Below, piece after piece: positions 1 to 8,400 of a DNA stretch of 64,000 bases. Source of the DNA: Mycolicibacterium tokaiense (lineage in GTDB: Bacteria; Actinomycetota; Actinomycetes; Mycobacteriales; Mycobacteriaceae); assembly GCF_010725885.1 (NCBI RefSeq), contig NZ_AP022600.1:2170001-2234000 (forward strand), given 5' to 3'. Under the pieces are notes generated by a model. The model worked only from the letters and a program-made list of their open reading frames with translations. It was not told the DNA's origin and ran no database searches. The stretch's first letter is position 1. Each line of letters starts with the position of its first letter. Both the position numbers and the translations under genes were made by a program.

Positions 1-1584
1 GGCCTGTCCGGCGCCGGTGCTGCCGAGCATCCGCCCGGTGCCGGACTCCAGAATGGCGATCTGCCCACCGATGGACCCGCGGATGTCCACGGCGGGATGC
101 GGATCCACGCCCGGTGCGGGGTAGTAGAGGCCTCCCCGGTGCCGCAGCAGACCGTCGTCGATCAGCCCACCCACCACGGTTTCGGCGCCCCACATCCGCA
201 CTTCGGCGTCGCTGACGGGCAGTTCCACTGCGGCGCAGAGCAGCTGAGGTCCCAGCACATACGGGTTGCCGGGATCGATGACCACCCGCTCGATCGGTCT
301 GTCCAACAACGCCGACGGATGGTGCACCAGGTAGGTGTCCAGGGGGTCGTCGCGGGCGATCAGCATCACCAGCGAGCCCTGACCCCGGCGGCCCGAGCGG
401 CCGGCCTGCTGCCAGAACGAGGTGACGGTGCCGGGGAACCCGGCCATCACGACGGCGTCCAGGCCGGAGATGTCGACACCGAGTTCGAGGGCGTTGGTGG
501 TCGCGACGCCGCGCAGGCGCCCGTCGGACAGTGCCGCCTCCAGTGCCCGGCGGTCCTCGGCGAGGTAGCCGGCCCGGTACGACGCCACCGTTTCGGCCAG
601 TTGCGGTGCGGTGTCCTCGAGTCGGGCCCGGGCACCCAGTGCGGTGAGCTCGGCCCCGCGCCGAGATCGGACGAAGGTCAGGGTGCGGGCTCCCTCGGTG
701 ATCAGATCCGCCATCACCCGCGCGGCCTCCGCGCCCGCCGAGCGCCGCACCGGGGCGCCGTTCTCACCGGTGATGTCGGTGCGCAGCGCGGGCTCCCACA
801 ACGCGACCGTGCGGGCGCCGTGCGGCGAACCGTCTGCGGTGACCTCGGCGACGGTCTCGCCGATCAGCTCGGCCGCGGTCTCGCCGGGCGAGGCGGTGGT
901 GGCGCTGGCGAACACCACCGTGGGTGCGCCGGAGTAGCGGCGCGACAACCGCAACAGCCGGCGCAGCACCATTGCCACGCCGGAACCGAAAATGCCGCGG
1001 TAGTAGTGGCATTCGTCGACCACGATGTAGCGCAGGCCGCGCAGGAACACCGCCCACCGGGCATGGTTGCGCAGCAGCGAGAGGTGGATCATGTCGGGAT
1101 TGGAGAACAGCCAGCGCGACCGTTCCCGGGCGAACCGGCGGACCTCGGGCGCGCTGTCGCCGTCGTAGGCGGTGGGGGCGATCTCGGCCAGCAGCGGAAG
1201 TGTCGAGCACAGCTCGTGGGCGGTGCGCAGCTGGTCGTGGCCCAGCGCCTTGGTGGGCGACAGGTACAGCACCCGGGCCTGCCGGTCGGTGGCCAGGGTC
1301 TGCAAGATCGGCAGTTGGTAGGCCAGTGATTTCCCGGACGCGGTCCCGGTGCTGAGCACCACGTGCCTGCCGGCGTGTGCCAACTCGGCGGCCTCGGTCT
1401 GATGCGACCAGGGTGCGGTGATGCCGCGGTCGGTGAACAGTGCCACGATCTCGGGATCGGCCCAGGTCGGCCACGGTGCGGTGCGGGCCGTGCGAGCAGG
1501 CATTTCGGCGACGTGGCGGATGGGATCCTCACCCGGCCCAGCGCCGGAAACGGCTGCTGAGAGCAGTTCGCTGCCGAAATTCAC
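1..1584 (-). CDS. DEAD/DEAH-box helicase (Rv3649-like), C-terminus beyond the window
   Basis: ATP-dependent superfamily 2 helicase. The minus-strand frame stays open from near 1600 to the left edge, so only the N-terminal about 528 residues are present. Visible motifs in order: a Q-motif-like segment (PWSHQTEAAE), Walker A (TGTASGKSLAYQ), the DEAD-variant box DECH in VVDECHYY, SAT-like FASATTAS, then the second RecA domain ending in QQAGRSGRRGQG (motif VI). This arrangement fits the helicases that carry a C-terminal DUF1998 region, which would lie outside the window. I chose the GTG at 1584 because GGCGG lies about 8 bases upstream; GTG at 1590 is equally readable. It is divergent from cspA, as in M. 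tuberculosis. The substrate is unknown. Confidence 0.85.
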   Translation of the reverse strand, partial: MNFGSELLSAAVSGAGPGEDPIRHVAEMPARTARTAPWPTWADPEIVALFTDRGITAPWSHQTEAAELAHAGRHVVLSTGTASGKSLAYQLPILQTLATDRQARVLYLSPTKALGHDQLRTAHELCSTLPLLAEIAPTAYDGDSAPEVRRFARERSRWLFSNPDMIHLSLLRNHARWAVFLRGLRYIVVDECHYYRGIFGSGVAMVLRRLLRLSRRYSGAPTVVFASATTASPGETAAELIGETVAEVTADGSPHGARTVALWEPALRTDITGENGAPVRRSAGAEAARVMADLITEGARTLTFVRSRRGAELTALGARARLEDTAPQLAETVASYRAGYLAEDRRALEAALSDGRLRGVATTNALELGVDISGLDAVVMAGFPGTVTSFWQQAGRSGRRGQGSLVMLIARDDPLDTYLVHHPSALLDRPIERVVIDPGNPYVLGPQLLCAAVELPVSDAEVRMWGAETVVGGLIDDGLLRHRGGLYYPAPGVDPHPAVDIRGSIGGQIAILESGTGRMLGSTGAGQA

Positions 1585-1809
1585 CGTCACGTCCGCCAAT
1601 TGTTCACGAGTCTGTAGCAACGAGACTGTCGCGTCGGCCACGAACGTGCTTGGATATGGGTGGTCGCAGCTTCTGTGTGGTGTCAAAGCTTTCGCAGGAT
1701 CGACGTTGCGGTCGCGGTTCCTGCGAAGGATGTGCGGTCGGAACGGGCCCGGTACACCGAGACTCGGTGCACCGCACCCGGTAGGTACGAGTTAAGGAAA
1801 GATCGAAAG
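1585..1809. promoter_or_regulatory. Divergent intergenic region / cspA 5' leader
   Basis: About 225 bases between the divergent helicase and cspA starts. It must hold both promoters. Cold-shock genes usually have long structured leaders and this spacing allows one, but I see no motif strong enough to place -10/-35 elements. A purine-rich AAGGAAAG lies 8 to 16 bases before the cspA ATG and is its ribosome binding site. Confidence 0.4.
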
Positions 1810-2013
1810 ATGCCACAGGGAACTGTGAAGTGGTTCAACGCGGAGAAGGGCTTCGGCTTCATCGCCCCCGAGGACGGCTCCGCTGATGTGTTCGTCCACT
1901 ACACGGAAATCCAGGGTTCGGGCTTCCGCACCCTGGAAGAGAACCAGCGAGTCGAGTTCGAGGTCGGCCAGAGCCCCAAGGGCCCCCAGGCCACCGGCGT
2001 CCGCGCCGTCTGA
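1810..2013 (+). CDS. cspA: Cold-shock protein CspA
   Basis: 67-residue single cold-shock domain, the normal length for mycobacterial CspA (Rv3648c type). It is a nucleic-acid-binding RNA chaperone/antiterminator acting in the cytoplasm. RNP1 is visible as KGFGFI and RNP2 as VFVHY, and the N-terminus [10 protein letters not shown] is the family signature. The open frame extends upstream to 1660, but the ATG at 1810 follows AAGGAAAG and gives the conserved start, so the longer frame is leader. A strong terminator hairpin follows 18 bases after the stop, so cspA is probably monocistronic. Confidence 0.97.
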   Translation: MPQGTVKWFNAEKGFGFIAPEDGSADVFVHYTEIQGSGFRTLEENQRVEFEVGQSPKGPQATGVRAV

Positions 2014-2031
2014 GTCAGCACAGCTGACGAC

Positions 2032-2063
2032 ACACCCCCGCACGGATGATCCGGCGGGGGTGT
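2032..2063 (+). terminator. Rho-independent terminator of cspA
   Basis: Perfect 10-bp stem ACACCCCCGC / GCGGGGGTGT (2032-2041 with 2054-2063) around a 12-base loop, followed by a T-rich stretch TTCCCTTT. It lies directly after cspA and before the GTG of the next gene at 2095. Confidence 0.8.
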
Positions 2064-2094
2064 TCCCTTTCCGGGCTGGCTTACTGTCAGTGGC

Positions 2095-2682
2095 GTGTCC
2101 CAGCTGTCCTTCTTCTCCGCGGAGTCGGTGCCCCCTGCCGTCTCCGATCTGACGGGACTGCTGGCCGCCAGTGGGCAGGTGGTGTTGCTGGATGCCGGTG
2201 CCCGGCTGTCGGTGGTGGTCGACGCGGTGTGGCGGGCCGCCGCCCTGGCCGAGATGATCACCGAGGCGGGTCTGCAGCCGGAGATCGGCCGCACCGAGGA
2301 GAACAGTCCCCTGGTGCGCACCGCGGCCGACCCCCGGCTGGTGGGCATCGCCCGGGAGTGGACCCGCGGGGCCGTCAAGACCGTGCCGCCGTACTGGCTG
2401 CCCGGGCCCAGGGAGCTCCGTGCGTGGACCCTGGCGGCCGGTTCGCCGGAAGCCGACCGCTATCTACTCGGCCTGGACCCGCACGCTCCGGACACCCATT
2501 CGCCCCTGGCGTCGGCGTTGATGCGGGTCGGGATTGCGCCGACTCTGATCGGTACCCGCGGTGCGCGGCCGGCGCTGCGGATCAGCGGCCGTCGACGGCT
2601 GTTGCGCCTGGTAGAGAACGTGGGGGAACCTCCGGGGGACGTCGACGCGTTCACCCAGTGGCCGCGCACCCAGGGGTCGTAA
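2095..2682 (+). CDS. Conserved hypothetical protein (Rv3647c position)
   Basis: 195-residue protein of unknown function, starting at GTG (MSQLSFFSAE). No membrane segment, signal peptide or catalytic motif is visible; it is mildly basic near the C-terminus (SGRRRLLRLVENV). It sits between cspA and topA, the place occupied by Rv3647c in M. tuberculosis, so it is a conserved member of this block. I cannot assign a role. It is separated from topA by about 120 bases in which I see no gene. Confidence 0.8.
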   Translation: MSQLSFFSAESVPPAVSDLTGLLAASGQVVLLDAGARLSVVVDAVWRAAALAEMITEAGLQPEIGRTEENSPLVRTAADPRLVGIAREWTRGAVKTVPPYWLPGPRELRAWTLAAGSPEADRYLLGLDPHAPDTHSPLASALMRVGIAPTLIGTRGARPALRISGRRRLLRLVENVGEPPGDVDAFTQWPRTQGS

Positions 2683-2803
2683 CGTACAAAAGAGACGGAT
2701 TGCCGGTTTGCGTCACGAGGTCCGCAATGCAAAATTGGCAGTTGCCCGCAGGGTTCGGGGGCCTGAGGGTGTGCACAAGAGCAGGAGTGGAGCGTAGGCG
2801 CTG

Positions 2804-5623
2804 GTGGCTGGCGATGGCCGTGAGAACGGTGGCAGAAGCGGTGGGGTTCGGCGGCTCGTCATAGTCGAGTCGCCCACCAAGGCGCGCAAGATCGCCCAGT
2901 ACCTGGGCTCCAACTATGTCGTGGAGTCTTCTCGTGGGCACATCCGCGATCTGCCCCGCGCGGCAGCCGACGTCCCCGCCAAGTACAAGTCCGAGCCCTG
3001 GGCCCGGCTGGGGGTCAACGTCGACGCCGACTTCGAGCCCCTCTACATCGTCTCTCCCGAGAAGAAGAGCACGGTCACCGAGCTCAAAGGCCTGCTGAAG
3101 GACGTTGACGAGCTCTACCTCGCGACGGACGGTGACCGCGAAGGCGAGGCCATCGCCTGGCACCTGCTGGAGACCCTGAAGCCGCGCATCCCGGTCAAAC
3201 GGATGGTGTTCCACGAGATCACCGAGCCGGCCATCCGCGCTGCCGCGGAATCGCCGCGCGACCTGGACAACGACCTGGTGGATGCCCAGGAGACCCGGCG
3301 CATCCTGGACCGGCTCTACGGCTACGAAGTGTCGCCGGTGCTCTGGAAGAAGGTCGCGCCGAAGCTGTCCGCGGGCCGCGTGCAGTCGGTGGCCACCCGG
3401 ATCATCGTGCAGCGCGAACGCGAGCGGATGGCGTTCCGCAGCGCCGAGTACTGGGACATCGCCGCCGAGCTGGATGCCAGCGTCTCCGATCCGTCCGCGC
3501 AGCCGCCGGTGTTCAACGCCCGGCTGGTGACCGTCGACGGTCTGCGGGTGGCCAGCGGCCGCGACTTCGACTCCCTGGGTGCGGTGCGCAAGCCTGCCGA
3601 GGTCACGGTGCTCACCCAGAGCAGCGCCGGTGCCCTGGTGCAGGGCCTACAGGGCGCCACGCTGGCGGTCTCGTCGGTGGAGGAGAAGCCTTACACCCGC
3701 AAGCCGTACCCGCCGTTCATGACCTCGACGCTGCAGCAGGAGGCCGGCCGCAAGCTGCGGTTCTCCTCCGAGCGCACCATGAGCATCGCCCAGCGGCTCT
3801 ACGAGAACGGCTACATCACCTACATGCGTACCGACTCGACCACGCTGTCGCAGTCGGCCATCAACGCGGCCAGGACCCAGGCCGCGCAGCTCTACGGCGA
3901 GCAGTATGTGCACCCGTCGCCGCGGCAGTACACCCGCAAGGTGAAGAACGCCCAGGAGGCGCACGAGGCCATCCGCCCGGCCGGCGACACCTTTGCCACC
4001 CCGGATGGGGTGCGCCGCGAACTCGAGAACGACGAGTTCCGCCTCTACGAGCTGATCTGGCAGCGCACCGTCGCCTCCCAGATGGCCGATGCCCGCGGGA
4101 CCACGCTGAGCCTGCGGATCTCCGGCGAGGCCAGCACCGGGCAGCAGGTCACCTTCGCGGCCAGTGGTCGCACGCTGACCTTCGCCGGCTTCCTGAAGGC
4201 CTACGTGGAGAGCCTGGACGAGCAGGCCGGCGGTGAGGCCGACGACGCCGAACGCCGGCTGCCCAATCTGACCCAGGGCCAGCGGGTGCAGGCCAACCAG
4301 CTGACCCCCGACGGGCACTCGACGAACCCGCCGGCGCGCTACACCGAGGCCTCGCTGATCAAGGCGCTCGAAGAGCTGGGCATCGGCCGGCCGTCGACGT
4401 ACAGCTCGATCATCAAGACCATCCAGGACCGCGGCTACGTGCACAAAAAGGGCAGTGCCCTGGTGCCCTCGTGGGTGGCGTTTGCCGTGATCGGCTTGCT
4501 GGAGCATCATTTCGGGCGGCTGGTGGACTACGACTTCACCGCGGCCATGGAAGACGAACTGGACGCCATCGCCTCCGGCAACGAGCAGCGCACCAACTGG
4601 CTGTCCAATTTTTACTTCGGCGGCGATCACGGCGTGGACGGCTCGATCGCCCGCGCCGGCGGTCTGAAGAAGCTGGTGGGTGGCAACCTCGAGGAGATCG
4701 ACGCCCGAGAGGTCAACTCCATCAAGCTCTTCGACGACACCGAAGGTCGCGCCGTCAATGTCAGGGTGGGTCGCAACGGGCCGTACCTCGAGCGCATGAT
4801 CGACGACCCCGACAACCCGGGTGAACTGAAACCGCAGCGCGCCAACCTCAATGACGAGCTGACCCCCGACGAGCTGACGCTGGAGCTGGCCGAAAAGCTT
4901 TTCAGCACACCGCAGGAGGGCCGTTCGCTGGGTATCGACCCCGAGAGCGGGCACGAGATCGTCGCCAAGGACGGCCGTTACGGCCCGTACGTGACCGAGG
5001 TGCTGCCCCCGCCGCCGGACGAACCGGAAGACGGCGTCGGCGCCAAGAAGGGTAAGAAACCCACGGGGCCCAAGCCGCGCACCGGATCGCTGCTGCGCAC
5101 CATGGATCTGGAGACCGTCACCCTCGAGGACGCGCTGAAGCTGCTCTCGCTGCCGCGCGTGGTGGGGGTGGACCCGGCCAATGGTGAGGAGATCACCGCG
5201 CAGAACGGCCGCTACGGCCCATACCTCAAGCGCGGCACCGACTCCCGCTCGCTGGCGACCGAGGACCAGATGTTCACCATCACCCTCGACGAGGCGCTGA
5301 AGATCTACGCCGAGCCCAAACGCCGTGGGCGCCAGGCCGCGGCGACGCCGCCCCTGCGAGAGCTGGGCAACGATGCGGCCTCCGGTAAGCCGATGGTGAT
5401 CAAGGACGGCCGTTTCGGCCCCTACGTCACCGACGGTGAGACCAACGCCAGCCTGCGCAAGGGTGACGACGTGCTGTCGATCACCGACGAGCGGGCCTCG
5501 GAACTGCTGGCAGACCGTCGCGCCCGCGGCCCGGTGAAGAAGAAGGCCGCCGCGAAGAAAGCGCCGGCCAAGAAGACCGCGGCCAAGAAGGCTCCGGCGA
5601 AGAAAGCCGCCAAGAAGGCCTAG
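2804..5623 (+). CDS. topA: DNA topoisomerase I
   Basis: 939 residues, type IA topoisomerase that relaxes negative supercoils through a 5'-phosphotyrosine intermediate. Toprim region at the N-terminus (LVIVESPTKARK, then TDGDREGEAIAWH). The catalytic Tyr is residue 340 in GYITYMRTDST. Downstream come the repeated GRYGPY / GRFGPY topo C-terminal repeats (around residues 700-880), and a Lys/Ala tail of AKK-type repeats replaces zinc fingers, as in mycobacteria. Start is GTG at 2804, giving an N-terminus very close in length to the M. tuberculosis enzyme. The TAG stop at 5621-5623 lies inside the 6-bp target duplication of an IS element. Confidence 0.98.
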   Translation: MAGDGRENGGRSGGVRRLVIVESPTKARKIAQYLGSNYVVESSRGHIRDLPRAAADVPAKYKSEPWARLGVNVDADFEPLYIVSPEKKSTVTELKGLLKDVDELYLATDGDREGEAIAWHLLETLKPRIPVKRMVFHEITEPAIRAAAESPRDLDNDLVDAQETRRILDRLYGYEVSPVLWKKVAPKLSAGRVQSVATRIIVQRERERMAFRSAEYWDIAAELDASVSDPSAQPPVFNARLVTVDGLRVASGRDFDSLGAVRKPAEVTVLTQSSAGALVQGLQGATLAVSSVEEKPYTRKPYPPFMTSTLQQEAGRKLRFSSERTMSIAQRLYENGYITYMRTDSTTLSQSAINAARTQAAQLYGEQYVHPSPRQYTRKVKNAQEAHEAIRPAGDTFATPDGVRRELENDEFRLYELIWQRTVASQMADARGTTLSLRISGEASTGQQVTFAASGRTLTFAGFLKAYVESLDEQAGGEADDAERRLPNLTQGQRVQANQLTPDGHSTNPPARYTEASLIKALEELGIGRPSTYSSIIKTIQDRGYVHKKGSALVPSWVAFAVIGLLEHHFGRLVDYDFTAAMEDELDAIASGNEQRTNWLSNFYFGGDHGVDGSIARAGGLKKLVGGNLEEIDAREVNSIKLFDDTEGRAVNVRVGRNGPYLERMIDDPDNPGELKPQRANLNDELTPDELTLELAEKLFSTPQEGRSLGIDPESGHEIVAKDGRYGPYVTEVLPPPPDEPEDGVGAKKGKKPTGPKPRTGSLLRTMDLETVTLEDALKLLSLPRVVGVDPANGEEITAQNGRYGPYLKRGTDSRSLATEDQMFTITLDEALKIYAEPKRRGRQAAATPPLRELGNDAASGKPMVIKDGRFGPYVTDGETNASLRKGDDVLSITDERASELLADRRARGPVKKKAAAKKAPAKKTAAKKAPAKKAAKKA

Positions 5624-5624
5624 C
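5619..5624. repeat. Target-site duplication of the IS, left copy (CCTAGC)
   Basis: CCTAGC at 5619-5624 is repeated at 6701-6706, immediately outside the two inverted repeats. The left copy contains the topA stop codon. Confidence 0.85.
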
Positions 5625-6700
5625 TGTACTCGGCCATCAGGTTGGTCGCAGTCGGCTGATCGGTGGTAGCCCGTCGAGTGCGCTGTGGCGGCGTTGAGTG
5701 TTGTAGAACTCGACCCAGGGTGCAAGGGCTTGGGCTCGGTGTGCGTTTGATGCGAACACCCGGTGATAAGACCATTCTGTTTGCAGGGTGCGGTTATAAC
5801 GCTCCACTTTGCCGTTTTGCCAGGGGCAGTGCGGCTTGATGAATAGATGCCGGGCGTTGAGTGCGTCGATGGCCGCAGCGACCGCTGCTGAGCGGCGATA
5901 GCTCAGATGGTTGTCTGTGATGACCCGTTCAATGTGCGGAATGCCCTGGGATTGAAAGTATTGCGCGGCCCGAGAGATGAACCCGCGCAGGTCGCGCCTT
6001 TCTCGTCAGCGTGGATCTCTGAGTACGCAAGCCGGCTGTGGTCATCGATCATGGAGTGCACGTAGTCATAGCCGATTCCGCGGCCACGGACGTCTTCGCT
6101 GCGCCCGTGGGCACGCCATCCGCCACCGTCGGGGATACGGCCAAGCTTCTTGACGTCGACGTGCACCAGTTCGCCGGGGTGTTCGCGTTCATAGCGTCGT
6201 GTGCTGGCCCGGGAGGCTTTGATCACCGCACCGGTCATCGGATCGCAATCACGCAGGTACGGCACGCCGCGGCGCCGCAGAATCCGTGCCACTGTCCGGG
6301 CAGGGATTCCCAGCTCAGGGCCTAGCCAGTCCTGGCCCCGGCGATGCTTGCGCCGCGCGGCGACTACTTGGCGTTCTACCCGTGCCGAGGTGCGCGTAGG
6401 GCTGTGGTGCGGCCGCGAGGACCGGTCGTAGAGTCCGGCTTCGCCTTCGGCGGCGAACCGGCTAATCCAGGTGTGGACACACTTGCGGGAGATCCCCATC
6501 GCGTCGGCGATATGGGCCTGTTTCCAGCCCTGCTGGTAGCGCTCGACGATGAGCCTTCGCCCATGCAGCGTGGTGCGGGCATTACGGTGAGACACGAGAA
6601 CCTCCGGGTTGGTGATGGGCCTTCGACAAGCCACACCTCACCCGGAGGTTCTCCTCACATCAAGCCAACACGCCCGCTACCAACGTCACGGCTGAGTACA
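5625..6700. mobile_element. IS481-family insertion sequence, 1076 bp
   Basis: Bounded by imperfect 25-bp inverted repeats (5625-5649 and 6676-6700, 20 of 25 matching, both beginning TGTACTC) and flanked by a 6-bp direct repeat CCTAGC. It contains one transposase gene on the minus strand that fills nearly the whole element and whose stop lies inside the left repeat, the usual IS481 layout. Without the element topA and the adenylate cyclase would converge on a single CCTAGC. Confidence 0.9.
5637..6595 (-). pseudogene. IS481-family transposase, frameshifted
   Basis: DDE transposase broken by a one-base shift. The first frame (from GTG at 6595, preceded by GGAGG with 6-base spacing) encodes the helix-turn-helix half and the first catalytic Asp (ELVHVDVKK). 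Near 5982-5984 the frame breaks. The next frame then carries the second Asp (VITDNHLSYR), the Glu (GKVERYNRTLQ) and the C-terminus to a TGA at 5637-5639. Restoring one G to the GGG run reads ATCAGFISRAA and gives an intact protein of about 319 residues, the family's normal length. The break could be real decay or a base-calling error in a homopolymer. Confidence 0.85.
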
Positions 6701-6706
6701 CCTAGC
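6701..6706. repeat. Target-site duplication of the IS, right copy (CCTAGC)
   Basis: Right copy of the CCTAGC direct repeat. On the minus strand it supplies the TAG stop (6702-6704) of the adenylate cyclase. Confidence 0.85.
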
Positions 6707-8312
6707 CGCCCGGGCGACGATGCGGCTGTGAGGGACGAGCCGCCGGGGAGGAGAGCCGCGGCAAGGTGATCGGGATCTCGCCGGAGACGGCGAGGTTCAC
6801 CGGCCGGGCCAGCTGGGTGGGCGCGATCCGCCCGCGCAGTTCCACGATCTCGCCGACGTCCCAAGCCAGTGCCTCGGCGTCGACGGCGTTGCTCACCGCG
6901 GTGGCCGAGGCCAGCACGTGCCCCGGCTCGAGCTTGGCCAGTTCGGTCAACCGGGCCGCCTCGTTCACCGGGTCTCCGATCACGGTGTACTCGAAGCGGG
7001 CCTTGGCGCCGATGTGCCCGGCGATGGCCCGCCCAGCGGAGACCCCGATGCCGAACTCGGCGTTGCCCAGCACGGGCAGCAGTTCGTCGTGCATGTCGCG
7101 GGCGGCAGCCAGTGCGGCGCCGGACGAGTCCGGGTGCTCGATCGGGGCCCCGAAGATGCACAGTGCAGCGTCACCCTGAAACTTGTTGACGAACCCGCCG
7201 TGGCGAGCCACGGTGTCGACGACCACGCGGAAGAACTCGTTCAGCAGGATCACCACCTCGCCGGGAGCCCGGGTGGCGGCCAGATTGGTCGAGCCCACCA
7301 GGTCGACGAACAGCACCGCGACGTCGCGCTCCTGGCCGCCGAGCTCGGTGCCGCGCTCCAGGGCGCGCCGGGCCACGTCCTCGCCCACGTAGCGGCCGAA
7401 CAGGTCGCGCAGCCGCTGCCGTTCGGCCAGGTCGCGCACCATGTCGTTGAAGCCGGCCTGCAGCAGGCCGAGTTCACTGGCGTCGTAGATCTGCATGTGT
7501 GCGTTGTAGTTGCCGCGCTGCACCTCGCCGAGGGCCCAGCGCAGCTGGCGCAGCGGATCCGCGATGGACATGGCCACCAGCACGGTGCCGGCCAGTCCGA
7601 TCACCAGCGCGGCCAGCGCCATCAGCAGGATCGGGATCAGCGTGCTGTCGGCGGTGGCGCGGAACAGCGACAGCTTGCTGGCCCCGACGCTCAGGATGAT
7701 CGCCAGCAACGGCACGCCGGTCGAGAGCACCCAGGTGAGCACCTGGCGCAGGATCACCCCGGGGGCCTGGAAATTCTCCGGCACCCCGCCGCGCAGCGCC
7801 GCAACGGCCACCGGGCGCAGCACCCGCTCGGACTGCAGGTAGCCGATGATGGCGGTGGCCGTGGCGCCCAGGGCGGTGGCCACACCCAGCACCGGCAGGG
7901 AGTGCTTGGCGGTGGACCAGGCGGCCAGCGCGAAGACGATGCCGCCGATGCACCAGTTGGCCAGGCTGATCAGGGTCCGGTAGATCGGCATCCGCAGGGC
8001 GCGGGTGCGCGCCAATTCGGTGGACACCAGGTCGTCGTCGGCGAGCAGGCCGTCGCGGCGCTGCCAGCGGAACACCGGCATCAGCAGCCGCAGGCTCACG
8101 TAGGCCCCGATGGCGAACGACACCATCAGCACGGCCAGGAAGATCATCAGGTTCGCCGCGGGCAGGTCCTGGAGCTGCACCCGGTCCTCTGGAGGAAGCC
8201 CGAAACGCAGGAATCCCAGGACGAACAACGCGCCGATGATGTCGGCCTGCAGCATGCCCAGGGTGAACACCGGCCACGGTGTGCGCACGACCCAGTGGAC
8301 GAATGCGCTCAT
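6702..8312 (-). CDS. Membrane adenylate cyclase with HAMP domain (Rv3645-like)
   Basis: 536-residue class III nucleotide cyclase that makes cAMP at the inner face of the plasma membrane. About six hydrophobic segments fill the N-terminal half. A HAMP linker follows (ADPLRQLRWALGEVQRGNY), then the catalytic domain with the metal-binding Asp in VLFVDLVGST, the second in KFQGDAALCIFGAP and the substrate-binding segment EYTVIGDPVNEAARL. Start ATG at 8312 follows GAGAGG; the frame stays open far upstream but that part overlaps the divergent holB. Size and domain order match M. tuberculosis Rv3645. Its stop codon now comes from the IS target duplication. Confidence 0.93.
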   Translation of the reverse strand: MSAFVHWVVRTPWPVFTLGMLQADIIGALFVLGFLRFGLPPEDRVQLQDLPAANLMIFLAVLMVSFAIGAYVSLRLLMPVFRWQRRDGLLADDDLVSTELARTRALRMPIYRTLISLANWCIGGIVFALAAWSTAKHSLPVLGVATALGATATAIIGYLQSERVLRPVAVAALRGGVPENFQAPGVILRQVLTWVLSTGVPLLAIILSVGASKLSLFRATADSTLIPILLMALAALVIGLAGTVLVAMSIADPLRQLRWALGEVQRGNYNAHMQIYDASELGLLQAGFNDMVRDLAERQRLRDLFGRYVGEDVARRALERGTELGGQERDVAVLFVDLVGSTNLAATRAPGEVVILLNEFFRVVVDTVARHGGFVNKFQGDAALCIFGAPIEHPDSSGAALAAARDMHDELLPVLGNAEFGIGVSAGRAIAGHIGAKARFEYTVIGDPVNEAARLTELAKLEPGHVLASATAVSNAVDAEALAWDVGEIVELRGRIAPTQLARPVNLAVSGEIPITLPRLSSPAARPSQPHRRPGG

Positions 8313-8400
8313 TCGTCCTCTCGGTGCCGGCTCGGTGGTCACCCGGTTACCGTATCGGTCGGCACTGCTGTGTCGCTGCCAGCGGTTAGGGTTGGCAACG

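Noticed and set aside
3647..5725. Long open frame of about 690 codons antisense to topA
   Set aside because: It is a codon-bias shadow: low-complexity Gly/Arg/Val/His-rich translation with no domain, lying over the strongly conserved topA frame.
5975..5990. Programmed frameshift in the IS transposase
   Set aside because: IS481-family transposases are normally a single frame and there is no slippery heptamer or following stem here; a simple one-base loss explains it better.
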